12,015 nt of DNA from Euperipatoides rowelli (Eukaryota > Onychophora > Udeonychophora > Euonychophora > Peripatopsidae), in NCBI GenBank assembly GCA_003024985.2, contig PXIH01S0000504.1; one strand, written 5' to 3'. Of this stretch, positions 1 to 9,087 are shown piece after piece; positions within the stretch are counted from its first letter, which is position 1; each line of letters opens with the position of its first letter. A program made the translations under genes and the position numbers. The notes under the pieces were generated by a model. The model was not told the DNA's origin. It saw only the letters and a list, made by a program, of their open reading frames with translations, and made no database searches.

Positions 1-390
1 GGTAGAAAATATACGGAGGAAAATAAATAGGTACAATAGCAACATGACATCATAATGTAGGAATCGAATGTTATAAAATATTATTAGTTTCTAATAAATT
101 ATTTATAATGAGAAATCTTTAAATTTTTGCTATTCAGATTGAAGATTTTTTTTGCTCCATAATANTGGATAAACCATCTTTTTTTCATATTATTTTGTTA
201 GGACTTTTTATTAATCTATAAAAGCAATAGTTACGGCATCCCACTGCGGCATCCATCTGTCATTTCATGGCTACTGTAATGATATGCTTAGAATTAATAA
301 ACTGAAATTTAGGCCTGGTTTTATAAAATGTTATTTTGTTGGCCTAAATGTTCCAAATTAATGACATTTATTATTTTTGTTTTATGACAG
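1..390. other. Upstream non-coding sequence, no gene seen
   Basis: AT-rich sequence to the left of the first candidate exon. No plus- or minus-strand coding stretch with splice borders is visible. It contains an ambiguous base (n at 165). The last 25 bases or so form a pyrimidine-rich run ending in ACAG, which serves as the acceptor for the exon at 391. If that exon is internal, this stretch is intron. If it is the first exon, the stretch may include promoter, but I cannot identify a TATA box or initiator with confidence because AT-rich words occur everywhere. Confidence 0.5.
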
Positions 391-473
391 ACGAGGTTGA
401 CTTCGCTGATTGGGCAACCGGAGTGAGTGAAGTAGAAAATTCTGCTAACGAAATGGAAGTGATTATAAACATA
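391..473 (+). CDS. Candidate 5' exon, possibly the N-terminus of the SLC25A38-like gene
   Basis: What is seen: a T-rich tract ends in an AG at 389-390, followed by 83 bases open in one frame, then the strong donor GTAAGTA at 474. The open frame starts with the last two bases of a split codon and runs 27 codons. It reads roughly EVDFADWATGVSEVENSANE followed by MEVIINI, and is rich in acidic residues and unlike the surrounding AT-driven translations. It ends on a complete codon (phase 0), which is the phase needed to join the carrier exon at 7360. An ATG at 453 has G at -3 and G at +4, so translation could start there. That would give a very short leader (MEVIINI) directly before [10 protein letters not shown]. 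Alternatively the whole exon is coding and an earlier exon lies outside the window. I do not recognise the peptide. SLC25A38 proteins have short, poorly conserved N-termini, so the lack of similarity neither supports nor excludes the link. It could also belong to another gene or be a chance open stretch. Confidence 0.45.
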
Positions 474-695
474 GTAAGTAAAATATCGTGTGGAATGGAA
501 TATAATCTGATAGCCCAGGTGAAATAAATTTGAACTAGGGTACCTAGCCAAGTTTATTGTGAAAAAAATTGATTTCACAGCTTGTAGCAAGAGTTTATTT
601 CAAAACATGCAAAGTAGTGAAAAGTAATAGGCTAATAAGATTGCATCACTAGGCAATGGATATTGAAACGATCGTATATTGACAGTACAATAATT

Positions 696-715
696 ATTTA
701 TTTATTTATTTATTT
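696..715. repeat. (ATTT)5 microsatellite
   Basis: Five consecutive ATTT units are read directly. It is an ordinary tetranucleotide repeat in AT-rich DNA. A shorter (TTTA)4 array occurs at 2157-2172. Confidence 0.9.
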
Positions 716-2156
716 CCTAAATAGCTGGACCTTCACTGAAGTTAAAGGTTGCATTTTTGAAAATTGAGCCTGGTCTATTTGAAACTGAAAGGAGTGTGGT
801 TAAGCTATCTTAAATTTGGGTTGACTTTATACTTAGGTTAATAATGTAGCTGACAGATTTGAGTCCAAATTCAGCTGGTAGCCTAGTCTGAGAGCAGATG
901 AAACACCTTTCTTGCAGGCACTTATTGAAAGTCTTGTTTCCTAGCTCTAACACTCTTTCTCAATTCCTTGCTTGCAAATAAACCATTCCGAATATCATCA
1001 ATTGCCCTGGAAGCCAACTGTAATTAATAGTAGGCCTATATAGTCCCATAAGTCAAATAGCCTACATATTCTAAATCCCAATATTATTTCAAATAGATGT
1101 TCTAAATACTGTATGTCATTAATTGTAAGTAGTTATAATAAATCCATTTATACTTTACATACTGCAGTCGAAGAACTATTTATAATGAATGTTTTACAAA
1201 ACTGGTAACTAAAGAAAATATAATTTAATTACTGTAACTTGCAATATGATTTTAAAAACTGAATAGGCCTACACCTACTCCAAGTTAAACATAAAGATAT
1301 TGTCTACAGATTAGTTTTGGTTTCTTTATTTTATTCTATTGTAAACTGAGATGGGAGCATTTTTTTTTTTTGTTTAAACATTCTATACAACTTATCAGAT
1401 AAAATACTGATATTGTAGCCTATATCTTATCAGACACAGTGTTAACCATTCTGAAGAGGAGATTAGAAGACTAATCAGAAAAAGTTGAATAGCCTAAAAC
1501 TTGGAGAGATTAAAAAAAAAAACATTTTGCCGAAAAGAAATAAAGAATAATATCGGTTGAATATTTTGCAAGAACTAATTAAGGCTAATACATAAAGTCC
1601 TGGAATGATAAAAGGCCTCAGAGGCTACTGTTGGCTAAATTTCCATGTAATTTATAAAAGACCTAGTATAGAAATCATTCTTTCAAACATATAATAAATT
1701 TCAATTAATTAAAAAGATATTTAAGTTTGTTTCTACAATGACTTTATTGGCTAATATTTTGAGATTACCAAGTAGCCTAATACTTTTTTAAAAGGATCAT
1801 TAGTTAAATACATATAAAATAGTTTTCTGGGTGCTAAAATAATAAAAAAAATAACCTAGATTAATGTAGTGGGATGTAATATCTCGAGATAGGAATTTGC
1901 TTTAGAGTTTAGACTATTGCATAAAGTTTAATGGAATTTTATAATGTACTGTAAAGTGCAATCAAAGGGTGTCCAACCAAATAAGTGCGACACTCGTATT
2001 TCTCATCCATAGTTAGGTAATGTGTACCATCTTTAAACAAAATGAACCATCACAACACAAAGAAATCCAAGCTGTGCCCTGCAACTGCACACCCTAGTTT
2101 TCACCTCATCTAATGTTCACAAAATTATATCCATGTAACCCAAATAAGTGTGCCGT

Positions 2157-2172
2157 TTTATTTATTTATTTA
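2157..2172. repeat. (TTTA)4 microsatellite
   Basis: Four TTTA units are read directly, inside the possible decayed element and immediately after its internal AAATAAGTGTGCCG word. Such arrays sometimes mark the tail of retroelements, but nothing else here supports that. Confidence 0.85.
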
Positions 2173-2528
2173 AAATAAACTTGTCTCAAAGAAACAAGGA
2201 TAAGACCATGTCTTATTACATAACACATAATACTGATAAAGTTAATTACAAAATATAAAACTTAGCAAAACAATAAACAATACATCAAAACCAAATACAA
2301 AATATACATATTTGACAAATCTACTTATATGTGATTTTTATAAAGAAATAGAGGACTTATATTCTCTCTAATAAACTCAAACAACTTTGCTTTAAATTGT
2401 TTTATATTTAAAGTATCAAAAATTGTCTTTTAAAGAATTCTGATTCTAGCTAAACAAGTGCACCTGGGCAGTTTTGCAGTACATTGTTGTAAATCTAAGG
2501 GTTACCATCATGGTGCCAAATAAGGGTA

Positions 2529-2567
2529 CCCCCCCATCCCCCCCCCCCCCATCCAAAAAAAAAAAAA
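2529..2567. repeat. Homopyrimidine/homopurine tract C7-AT-C13-ATCC-A13
   Basis: A run of seven C, then AT, thirteen C, ATCC and thirteen A are read directly. The minus strand is therefore a T run followed by long G runs that could form a G-quadruplex, with an i-motif on the plus strand. A glycine-rich minus-strand reading frame crossing it is an artefact of the G run. Exact run lengths may be sequencing or assembly errors. Confidence 0.9.
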
Positions 2568-2668
2568 GTGTGCATGATAAAGGCTTATTAACAATTCTGG
2601 TGCCATAATGTGTAGTAGCTTCTACTTGACTGCTAGTTTTAGTAATTAATAAAAAGAAAAACATTTGA

Positions 2669-2687
2669 TTTTTTTAAAAAAAAAAAA
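2669..2687. repeat. T7A12 tract next to the right terminal repeat
   Basis: Seven T followed by twelve A. It lies just inside the right end of the possible element at 1965-2728. Similar T(n)A(n) tracts occur at 3327-3342 (T7A9), 4002-4018 (T8A9) and 8233-8248 (T8A8). Confidence 0.85.
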
Positions 2688-2781
2688 CCTGTAAATGGAG
2701 TGCCAGATTTATTTTGACACGAACCCTTAGTACTAGTTTAGTCCTAGCCAAAATTATATTTCTCCCATTTAGTTTTTCACC

Positions 2782-2794
2782 TGTGTGTGTGTGT
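2782..2794. repeat. Short (TG)n microsatellite
   Basis: Alternating TG over 13 bases, flanked by CACC on the left and CACA on the right. It is a common simple repeat in animal DNA. Confidence 0.85.
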
Positions 2795-3275
2795 CACATT
2801 TCTCATTGCAAATAATCTGTTTTCTTTTTGCATTAGGGTGCTCCAACACTTCACATTCTTGAATACGTAACAATCATTTATATGACATTTTTACTAGGCC
2901 TATTTTATTGTGGTTACCATTAAAATATTTATTAAAAATTCTAATAAAATTCCTTTCATTCTTTAAGGATATTTTTTATATAATATGTTATAGATCAATA
3001 TATAATCCAGTATTTTGTTTCTTCCCGTCATTAATAGCCTAAGTGGTTGGTATATCACCTCACCTCCTCGATTACGTTACAAAAATTTCACCTGGGTTAT
3101 GGGCTAAACTAGTTAATCATTTTAAAATAATGAGTCATTTTCAAAAAGAATTTAAAGAAAGTTTGTACTGATGGCTTGTCAGATATATTTGATCTCTGCT
3201 CTTATAAAGTGATAAATCTTTTAAGAGCCCCTTGAAATGACTGATTTCTAAATCTATTATCTTACTAATCTGCAG

Positions 3276-3312
3276 CTGATGCAATTTGATTAAATCAATT
3301 TAATCATATCAG
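3276..3312. repeat. Small stem-loop
   Basis: TGATTAAA at 3287-3294 and TTTAATCA at 3299-3306 are perfect inverted repeats around a TCAA loop. They are enclosed by CTGAT at 3276-3280 and ATCAG at 3308-3312. The arms are AT-rich, so chance is quite possible. No function is implied. Confidence 0.5.
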
Positions 3313-3326
3313 TTAAAATACCTTAA

Positions 3327-3342
3327 TTTTTTTAAAAAAAAA
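3327..3342. repeat. T7A9 tract
   Basis: Seven T followed by nine A, enclosed by a loose inverted pair GTTAAA/TTTAAC. It is one of four similar T(n)A(n) tracts in the window. Confidence 0.8.
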
Positions 3343-3970
3343 GTTTAACCTTTTTTACTGCTTTAATAGTTTTGGGTTTATAAATTAAAATTATGTGACT
3401 TTTTGCAAGAAATTATTTAAATTTAATTTAAAATTTTATACAAAATTGAAAAATAGGAATTATATTTTTTCAAGAATCAAAAAAATTTTTTAAATAATTA
3501 TATTCTTTTTTAAATTAATACAAGTACTGATGCCCTATCCAGTGAAATATATTTATATTTGACTAATTTTCCTTGATACTAGATATTATCCCGCGTAAAA
3601 TATGCCAATATTCACTCATAAACTTAGTGAACCCACCTGATTTACTTTATAAATTTGGTGTTTCTATATTGTTCATTTAAAATGCTTTTTTCTCATTTTT
3701 ACACAATTGCTTGAAGCTTTTACATAAGCTTAAATATTAAGCTCAATATTTTTAATAATCCTTTTGTGTTGCAAATACGTCTGTTTTTTAAAAACCACTG
3801 GCAATAAATTAAGTTTTTATATATAATAGTTTCAAATATTAAATTTAAGAAGAGGTGCAAATTAAAAAAAAATATTGCATAGAATTTGATTCAATTAGTT
3901 TACCATTTGAAACTTTTTTTTTTGCATAAGTAGGTCTAAGTGGCCTACTCAACTGTGCCATGCCTGGTTT

Positions 3971-4018
3971 TGGGGTGTGGGTTATTAGTTAAGTGCGACT
4001 CTTTTTTTTAAAAAAAAA
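3971..4018 (+). mobile_element. Solo terminal-repeat fragment resembling the 1965 element end
   Basis: GGGGTGTGGG at the left and TAAGTGCGACTC at the right of 3972-4001 match the order and spacing of GGGTGTCC and AAGTGCGACACTC at 1967-1995. The fragment is followed at once by T8A9 (4002-4018). No matching inverted end was found nearby, so this would be a solo or badly decayed end. The shared 10-base word TAAGTGCGAC is the firmest part. The rest is inference. Confidence 0.35.
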
Positions 4019-5550
4019 TAAAACAAGATTGAAACCCCCGAGCTTTTAGATGCGTCTGAAAATAAAGTATTTAAGGCTAAATGAAGTAACATATACCTCC
4101 CATCACCAATAAGTTAGTAAGCATATTAAATAAAAACTTTAGCGACTCTTATATTTAAATTTCATATTCTCTTTTCATTTGTTCAAAAAATTTAAAACTG
4201 ATGGCTAATTCTTTATCAAAAATAACATAAATTATCTTTATTAAAGCAAACTTGTTCTTTTATCACTTTACCATTAATTTGATAATTTGCCATGTTAAAT
4301 TTACATATAGCCTACTGTTGACGAAATCACTGATCCAGCTATCTAAATGAAATATGCAGAGATAAAATCAGAAATAATCTGATAAGATAGCCTACAGATT
4401 AATTGTTATATTATTATTATTTTTATATGTAGGCCTAAACAGGTTTATTAGAAATTAGCTTTGGTAGAATTGAGTTAAAACAAAATTTTCACCACCACAA
4501 TTTTATAATAAACTTGTTTTTTTTTTTTATCTTTCAAATTTCTAAATTTCATTAACTTTTTATTATTTTATACAGATTAATTTTCTTAAGGAAATTAAAT
4601 CTATGTAGGCTATACCGTAAATAAAAATGGAAATGTAGTCTTTGGTGGCATAGCACATCAATATTTTTTTTTTTTTAAATATGAAAATTTTCAATCACAT
4701 GAGCCTACAATTCAAAATTTATTTTAATTTTTTACCAAAGAATATTATTCTATACTTTTGATAGCCTAATTATTTATTTAGCTCCAACTTATTTGAAATA
4801 AGGAAATGATTATTTTTTCTTCAAAATCTGATATAAGGTAGAAGTTTAAAAGTAACCACAGTGAAGTGATTCTACCGATTAGACACACATTTTATTTTTT
4901 AATAACATTTTCATTTTAAAAATGTTTTGTCTTTTGACTACAATTGCAATACTCTAGAATTTGAGTTTTATATATTTTCTTAAAGCATAACCACTGATCT
5001 TTATATATACCGGAGTTGGCTGAGGTTGAAACCATCCTTGATAAAATGTAACCCAATAAGGCTGGTGGACTACAAGTGCACTTTAAAATTACAATCACTA
5101 CAACCCAAAACCCTCACAGTAACTCATTAACTAACCAGCATTTACTCGCCATATTTACAGTATGTTAGCCTACTCTAATGATCATACCTGGCAGACATGT
5201 TTTGATAATTTGCAATAATGAATTCCACAAAATATGATGGAAGAAAATGATTAATAAGAATAATAAATGGCATCGTCTATCATCACACAAAAGATACTCA
5301 AGAGTCATATTTTATCATAAATGCGGACATATAAATTCTTTACTTTTCTGAAACAGTAGTCTACTCCCTCTAATAGAATTATACAATATTAACAACAGTT
5401 TATACAAGTAACTAAGATAACATTCTACATAAAATAATCAAATCACCATTTACAATAAGCAAAGTATTACTAACTACAAGTGATGTACCGTACTGTACAT
5501 TGCATTTCTTCTACACGGTAATCTATGATTATTATAAATTTAAATGACCT

Positions 5551-5599
5551 TTCATAAAGAAAATGCCATATTCAAAAGTTAAGAATATGAATTTATGAA
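5551..5599. repeat. Stem-loop with two stacked stems
   Basis: TTCATAAA at 5551-5558 pairs with TTTATGAA at 5592-5599, and CATATTC at 5567-5573 pairs with GAATATG at 5583-5589 around a nine-base loop. Both stems are perfect but AT-rich, and they are separated by an asymmetric bulge. I see no known RNA family. Confidence 0.5.
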
Positions 5600-6549
5600 A
5601 AATACACTATGAACTTGTTGCTCACTAAGAATATTAAGAAAAATAAAGGTTAGTACAGGCTATACTGAGTATGATTTACTACAAAAGATACACCTTAAGT
5701 AGTCATGTGACAATGAGAAAATAATTCAAACTTAGTGGGAATACAAATATAATATTAGCAGACCACAATAGATTTAAAAATATAATATTGTAACAATTGC
5801 AAAATTTTCAGTTCATTGTGTTATTGCTGAATAATGTACCGTGTGTTAAAAGATTAACTTATAATTTTTTCTCCTATTTTTCAGTTGATAATTATCTAGA
5901 AAATAAACAGAAACACACTGAAGTTGAAACAGTTCACTCACAACTTCATCTAGGTGCGCTTAGAAACATTTAAAATTTAAATAGTCTAATTTAAAATTGG
6001 CTGTGTTATTAAAAAAAAGAGTTAAACTATTTCAAAAATTCATAGCTATTCTCTAACTCTAACTATTCTTACTGGATATAATCTTGATTATAGCTGTTAT
6101 AGGAGAAAAGAAAAAAAATATTTAACACTGGAGCAATCTGATTTAGCCTTTGTATTTACAATTGGAAGTTTAACGTTTTTGTCATTTAAACTGTAATATA
6201 AACAGATCCTTTAAATTGATTTATTTAATGAATGATTAAATGGCAATAAATCTACATTAGTTTTGAGTTTGGATGGGAGAGTTTTAATGTGGGATTTGTT
6301 AGCCTGTGGATCCACAGTAGGCTATAGGGGTTCAGATGAAATAATAATTTATTGGAGTTTTAAACTAATAAACATTTGAAATAGAAGTTATCATTATGTT
6401 TTTAGATTCTTTCTCACATTGCGGATATTTATATTTTCCGACTTACAATATTTCTTATATTTAACTTTGTTAGAAAGTTAGTGTCTATATATATACAGTA
6501 CATTACAGAACGGAATTACATAATTTGCCCTAATTTCATGGAATTTAAA

Positions 6550-6560
6550 GGGGGGGGGGG
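6550..6560. repeat. G11 homopolymer
   Basis: Eleven consecutive G in otherwise AT-rich intron. The length may be unreliable in a draft assembly. Confidence 0.9.
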
Positions 6561-6742
6561 TTATTATAAAACAATCTGAGATGCATTTCTATTGTTAATT
6601 TTTTATTATTAATTTTATCAGATAGGTATTATATAATACTGTAATTTTTTTCCTTCTAAATTATCAAGATGAGATTAAAAAAAAAAGCTGAAAGTCTGAT
6701 TAAGTGTAATGTTAATTATATAGGATTGGCTGTTGCAAGTTG

Positions 6743-6754
6743 CCTGATATCAGG
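6743..6754. repeat. 12-bp perfect palindrome
   Basis: CCTGATATCAGG is its own reverse complement. A half copy, CCTGATAT, recurs about 35 bases downstream. This could be a chance word. No binding protein can be named from the sequence. Confidence 0.6.
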
Positions 6755-7359
6755 GCATTGATAAGAACTAGTTATCTCCTGATATTATGAGAGATTCATG
6801 AATTAAATATGCTGGAAATTTGCGACTCTAGTCACTTCTCTCTACACAACCCTTGTCATTATCTCAATAAGACAACTTGGAAATAATTTGCAAGATTTTA
6901 TATTATGTCTGAAGTTTCTGTATTGCTAATGGTAAATCACTTTTATTTTGATAAAATCCTTAAAATATTTTTATTGATTAAAAATAATATTGGCATTGGA
7001 TAGACTTCATTAAATATATTTTAATGCAGTTTAAAAATAAAATAATTTGATAGTTAATTTTAAAAAGCCTAAATATCAATAAAACATTTATTAATAAATA
7101 AAAATATACTGTACCTGTACTGAAAATTTATTTATTGAAAAATCTATATTCTACTTAAAAGCTAAAATAAATAAATATGGTGTCATTTATTGCATCTGAT
7201 TCAGATAAATTCGATGCAATGCTTAAAATACCTTTAATAAAATGTAAGTGCTTTTTTTTTTTTTTACTAGACCGCATTATTTTGACGTGATTAAAATAAT
7301 GACTTGATATATATTTTAAAGTCTAATAGACTAATTATTTCTTTCTTTCTCTTATATAG

Positions 7360-7469
7360 TCTCCCATGGTCAAGACTTTTCTGGCAGGATCTCTCAGTGG
7401 AACATGCTCTACAATCCTGTTCCAGCCCTTAGATTTGGTAAAGACGAGGCTACAAACTCCCTTTTTAAG
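7360..7469 (+). CDS. SLC25A38: SLC25A38-like mitochondrial glycine carrier, internal exon (helix 1)
   Basis: The exon has a consensus acceptor (pyrimidine tract then AG at 7358-7359) and donor (GTAGGT at 7470). It encodes 36 complete codons plus two bases of the next. The peptide begins [16 protein letters not shown] and ends [26 protein letters not shown] matches the mitochondrial carrier signature P-x-[DE]-x-x-[KR] at the end of transmembrane helix 1. The kinking proline and the charged D and K that form the matrix-side salt-bridge network are present. The GT-CST-LFQPLDL-KTRLQT pattern is what points to SLC25A38 among carriers. That protein sits in the inner mitochondrial membrane and imports glycine for 5-aminolevulinate and heme synthesis (yeast Hem25, and human congenital sideroblastic anaemia when lost). 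The exon is partial: the start codon lies upstream, possibly in 391-473, and the gene continues at 10569. The frame has no internal stop or frameshift. The family call is firm; orthology to SLC25A38 is strong but judged from recall of the family. Confidence 0.9.
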
Positions 7470-7692
7470 GTAGGTTGAGCATTATGTAATGCAATTTATC
7501 ATGTTTTTTAATATAATTTCCTTTAGATAATTAGAAATTTCATAAATGGGGAATCAATCTCAAAATGGATTATTCATAAGAGTTGAAAAATATATATTTA
7601 TTAATTTTTTATAAAATAAAATAATCTAAATTACTTTACTTTGTGTGTATAGAACTTGAAGAATTAAAAAAAAAAAATACAAGAGGCATGTT

Positions 7693-7725
7693 TTACAGTA
7701 TGCTTACTAAGTAAGCATACTGTAA
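7693..7725. repeat. Perfect 33-nt palindrome (16-bp arms, 1-nt centre)
   Basis: Arm 7693-7708 (TTACAGTATGCTTACT) is the exact reverse complement of 7710-7725, around a single A at 7709. This is far beyond what chance gives in one intron. A direct partial repeat CTGTAAG follows right after. Possible explanations are a tiny foldback element, a replication-slippage product or a cruciform. A pre-miRNA is unlikely because there is no real loop. Confidence 0.9.
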
Positions 7726-7883
7726 GCTGTAAGATAGGGAGATCTGGGGGCAAACACTCCACAGTGTTGAGGGAGGGGATGAACATAAAGCCACAAAACA
7801 TTTTAGTTTTGAAATAAATTAAATCCATCTATATTACAAACTGTGAAATACCATGTCTGAATCCCTATGATGCTATCTCTGGA

Positions 7884-8007
7884 GGAAGATTTTTTTTTAA
7901 GAAGTGCTAGAAAGCTGATATTTGGTATGGTGATAGTAAATGGCGCCTCTGGTGAGAAAAGTATGCAACACTAACATAGAAGTCAATGGAAGATTTTTTT
8001 TTAAGAA
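7884..8007 (+). repeat. Pair of identical 20-bp direct repeats, 104 bp apart
   Basis: The word GGAAGA-T9-AAGAA occurs at 7884-7903 and again at 7988-8007. Both copies are followed within about 20 bases by TGATAT. The intervening sequence is less AT-rich than its surroundings and contains GGCGCCTCTGGTGAG. It could be a remnant of an interspersed repeat or a local duplication. The T run contributes to the match. Confidence 0.75.
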
Positions 8008-8232
8008 TGTTGATATAGCGTATAGAAAGGTGTTCAGATTAACATGATATTGTCTAAAAAAAATAATTAACAGCTTTATTTGACCGCTGATCAGAATTAA
8101 GTTCCAGTTGCAAAAATTAAAGAGGTTGTCCTTATATTGTATTATTGTAAGTTGTCAATATTTTTAGCTTACAAAATAAGACATTTATTTTTCATATAGG
8201 CCTAAACCTTATTAATTGGTCTAGATTTTAAA

Positions 8233-8248
8233 TTTTTTTTAAAAAAAA
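8233..8248. repeat. T8A8 palindromic tract
   Basis: Eight T followed by eight A. It is the only one of the four T(n)A(n) tracts that lies in the second intron. Confidence 0.8.
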
Positions 8249-9003
8249 TGAATGTATATATTTAATATTTTAAATTTTGTGTAATGTGGTGTCAAGTTGT
8301 TTAATAAACTCAATTGTTTTCTCAGCAAAAATAAACTAGAAAATACAATAGATAAAATTAAAATCTCGAATTTAAGCTATTTTTTTATTTCAGTGAAAAT
8401 AGAGAATGATGGAACGATTTGCCTGATTTCATTGTTATCTAGCACTTCTGATAGATTTAAAACATTAACTTACTAACTTGCTTGAGAATTAGGCCTAATT
8501 TATAGAATTGATATAGATCTCTTTTTTTTTAATCTTATACAAAAAGCCTTAAAATTATATTCAGTTAGATATCTTTTCTTTTTTATCAGACCATTATTGC
8601 TTTAAATGCATTTAAATTCTACAAGTCAACTTGGCTAACTGTATGTTAAAATAAATAAATAAACTACTAGTAAGGCGGGAAAACTTAAAAGAAATTGAAT
8701 GCATTCCAAATAGGATCACAACTGATAAATGAGCCAAATGATTTTAAAGAGAAAAAACAAATAGTTATTCATTGTTGACTTAATCAATCTGGTTTCTACC
8801 ATGTACTGTATGATATAGTGATCAATAGTAAATAAGAAAGATGCAGCTGTTATTCAAAACTTTCTGTAAATTCAAGAAAAAGAAATGATTCATGAATGGT
8901 GTTTTTTGTTGTTGTTTTGTATCAAGAAGAATATGAACTTGTTGAATCTAGTAGCCAATGTAGCTGTAATTTATTGCATAATTAATAAGAATTGTATATA
9001 CTG

Positions 9004-9087
9004 TAGCGTATTATACCATATTTTTAATATTGATTTGGTTTTAATCAGTAAAGCTAGTATACAATATTTAGAAATGTGTATACGCTA
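9004..9087. repeat. 8-bp inverted repeat enclosing 68 bp
   Basis: TAGCGTAT at 9004-9011 and ATACGCTA at 9080-9087 are exact reverse complements and contain CpG, which is scarce nearby. TAGCGTAT also occurs near 8018. Two short arms this far apart may be coincidence. Confidence 0.4.

Larger units (their letters stand above)
1965..2728. mobile_element. Possible decayed mariner-like non-autonomous element
   Basis: The sequence at 1965-1995 and the reverse complement of 2698-2728 align without gaps over 31 positions with about 20 identities. Identity is concentrated at the outer end (AAGGGT), in a central AAATAA block and at the inner end (CACTC). The left end also contains AAATAAGTGCGACAC, which resembles the general style of mariner terminal repeats. 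A forward-facing copy of the same word lies inside at 2137-2154 (AACCCAAATAAGTGTGCC), and a looser one at 2511-2530, so nested or tandem insertions are possible. The interior has no transposase reading frame, only a (TTTA)4 array, a small inverted repeat (ATAAGAC-cat-GTCTTAT near 2200) and a C-run/A-run. A TA lies just outside the right end, but the matching left position reads AA, so a target duplication is not supported. This is inference from degenerate ends. It could be chance plus low complexity. Confidence 0.35.
474..7359 (+). other. Probable large intron (about 6.9 kb) before the first carrier exon
   Basis: This is the span between the donor at 474 and the acceptor AG at 7358-7359, and it is an intron only if the exon at 391 belongs to the same transcript. 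It is AT-rich, with stops frequent in every frame and no coding exon that I can recognise on either strand. It carries homopolymers, ATTT and TG microsatellites, T(n)A(n) tracts, many TAGCCTA/TAGGCCTA words, a possible decayed mariner-like element (1965-2728) and several stem-loops, listed separately. The stretches 474-1964, 2729-3970 and 4019-7359 otherwise show nothing gene-like. The 3' end is a consensus pyrimidine tract (CTTTCTTTCTCTTATATAG). Confidence 0.45.

Noticed and set aside
321-590. 89-codon minus-strand open frame
   Set aside because: It runs antisense over the candidate exon at 391-473, has a composition typical of random AT-rich translation and has no recognisable motif.
2446-2664. 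72-codon minus-strand open frame with a glycine-rich segment
   Set aside because: The glycines come only from the C13 tract read in reverse and the flanks are low complexity.
4916-5098. 60-codon minus-strand open frame
   Set aside because: No family resemblance, no supporting splice sites, and a length expected by chance.
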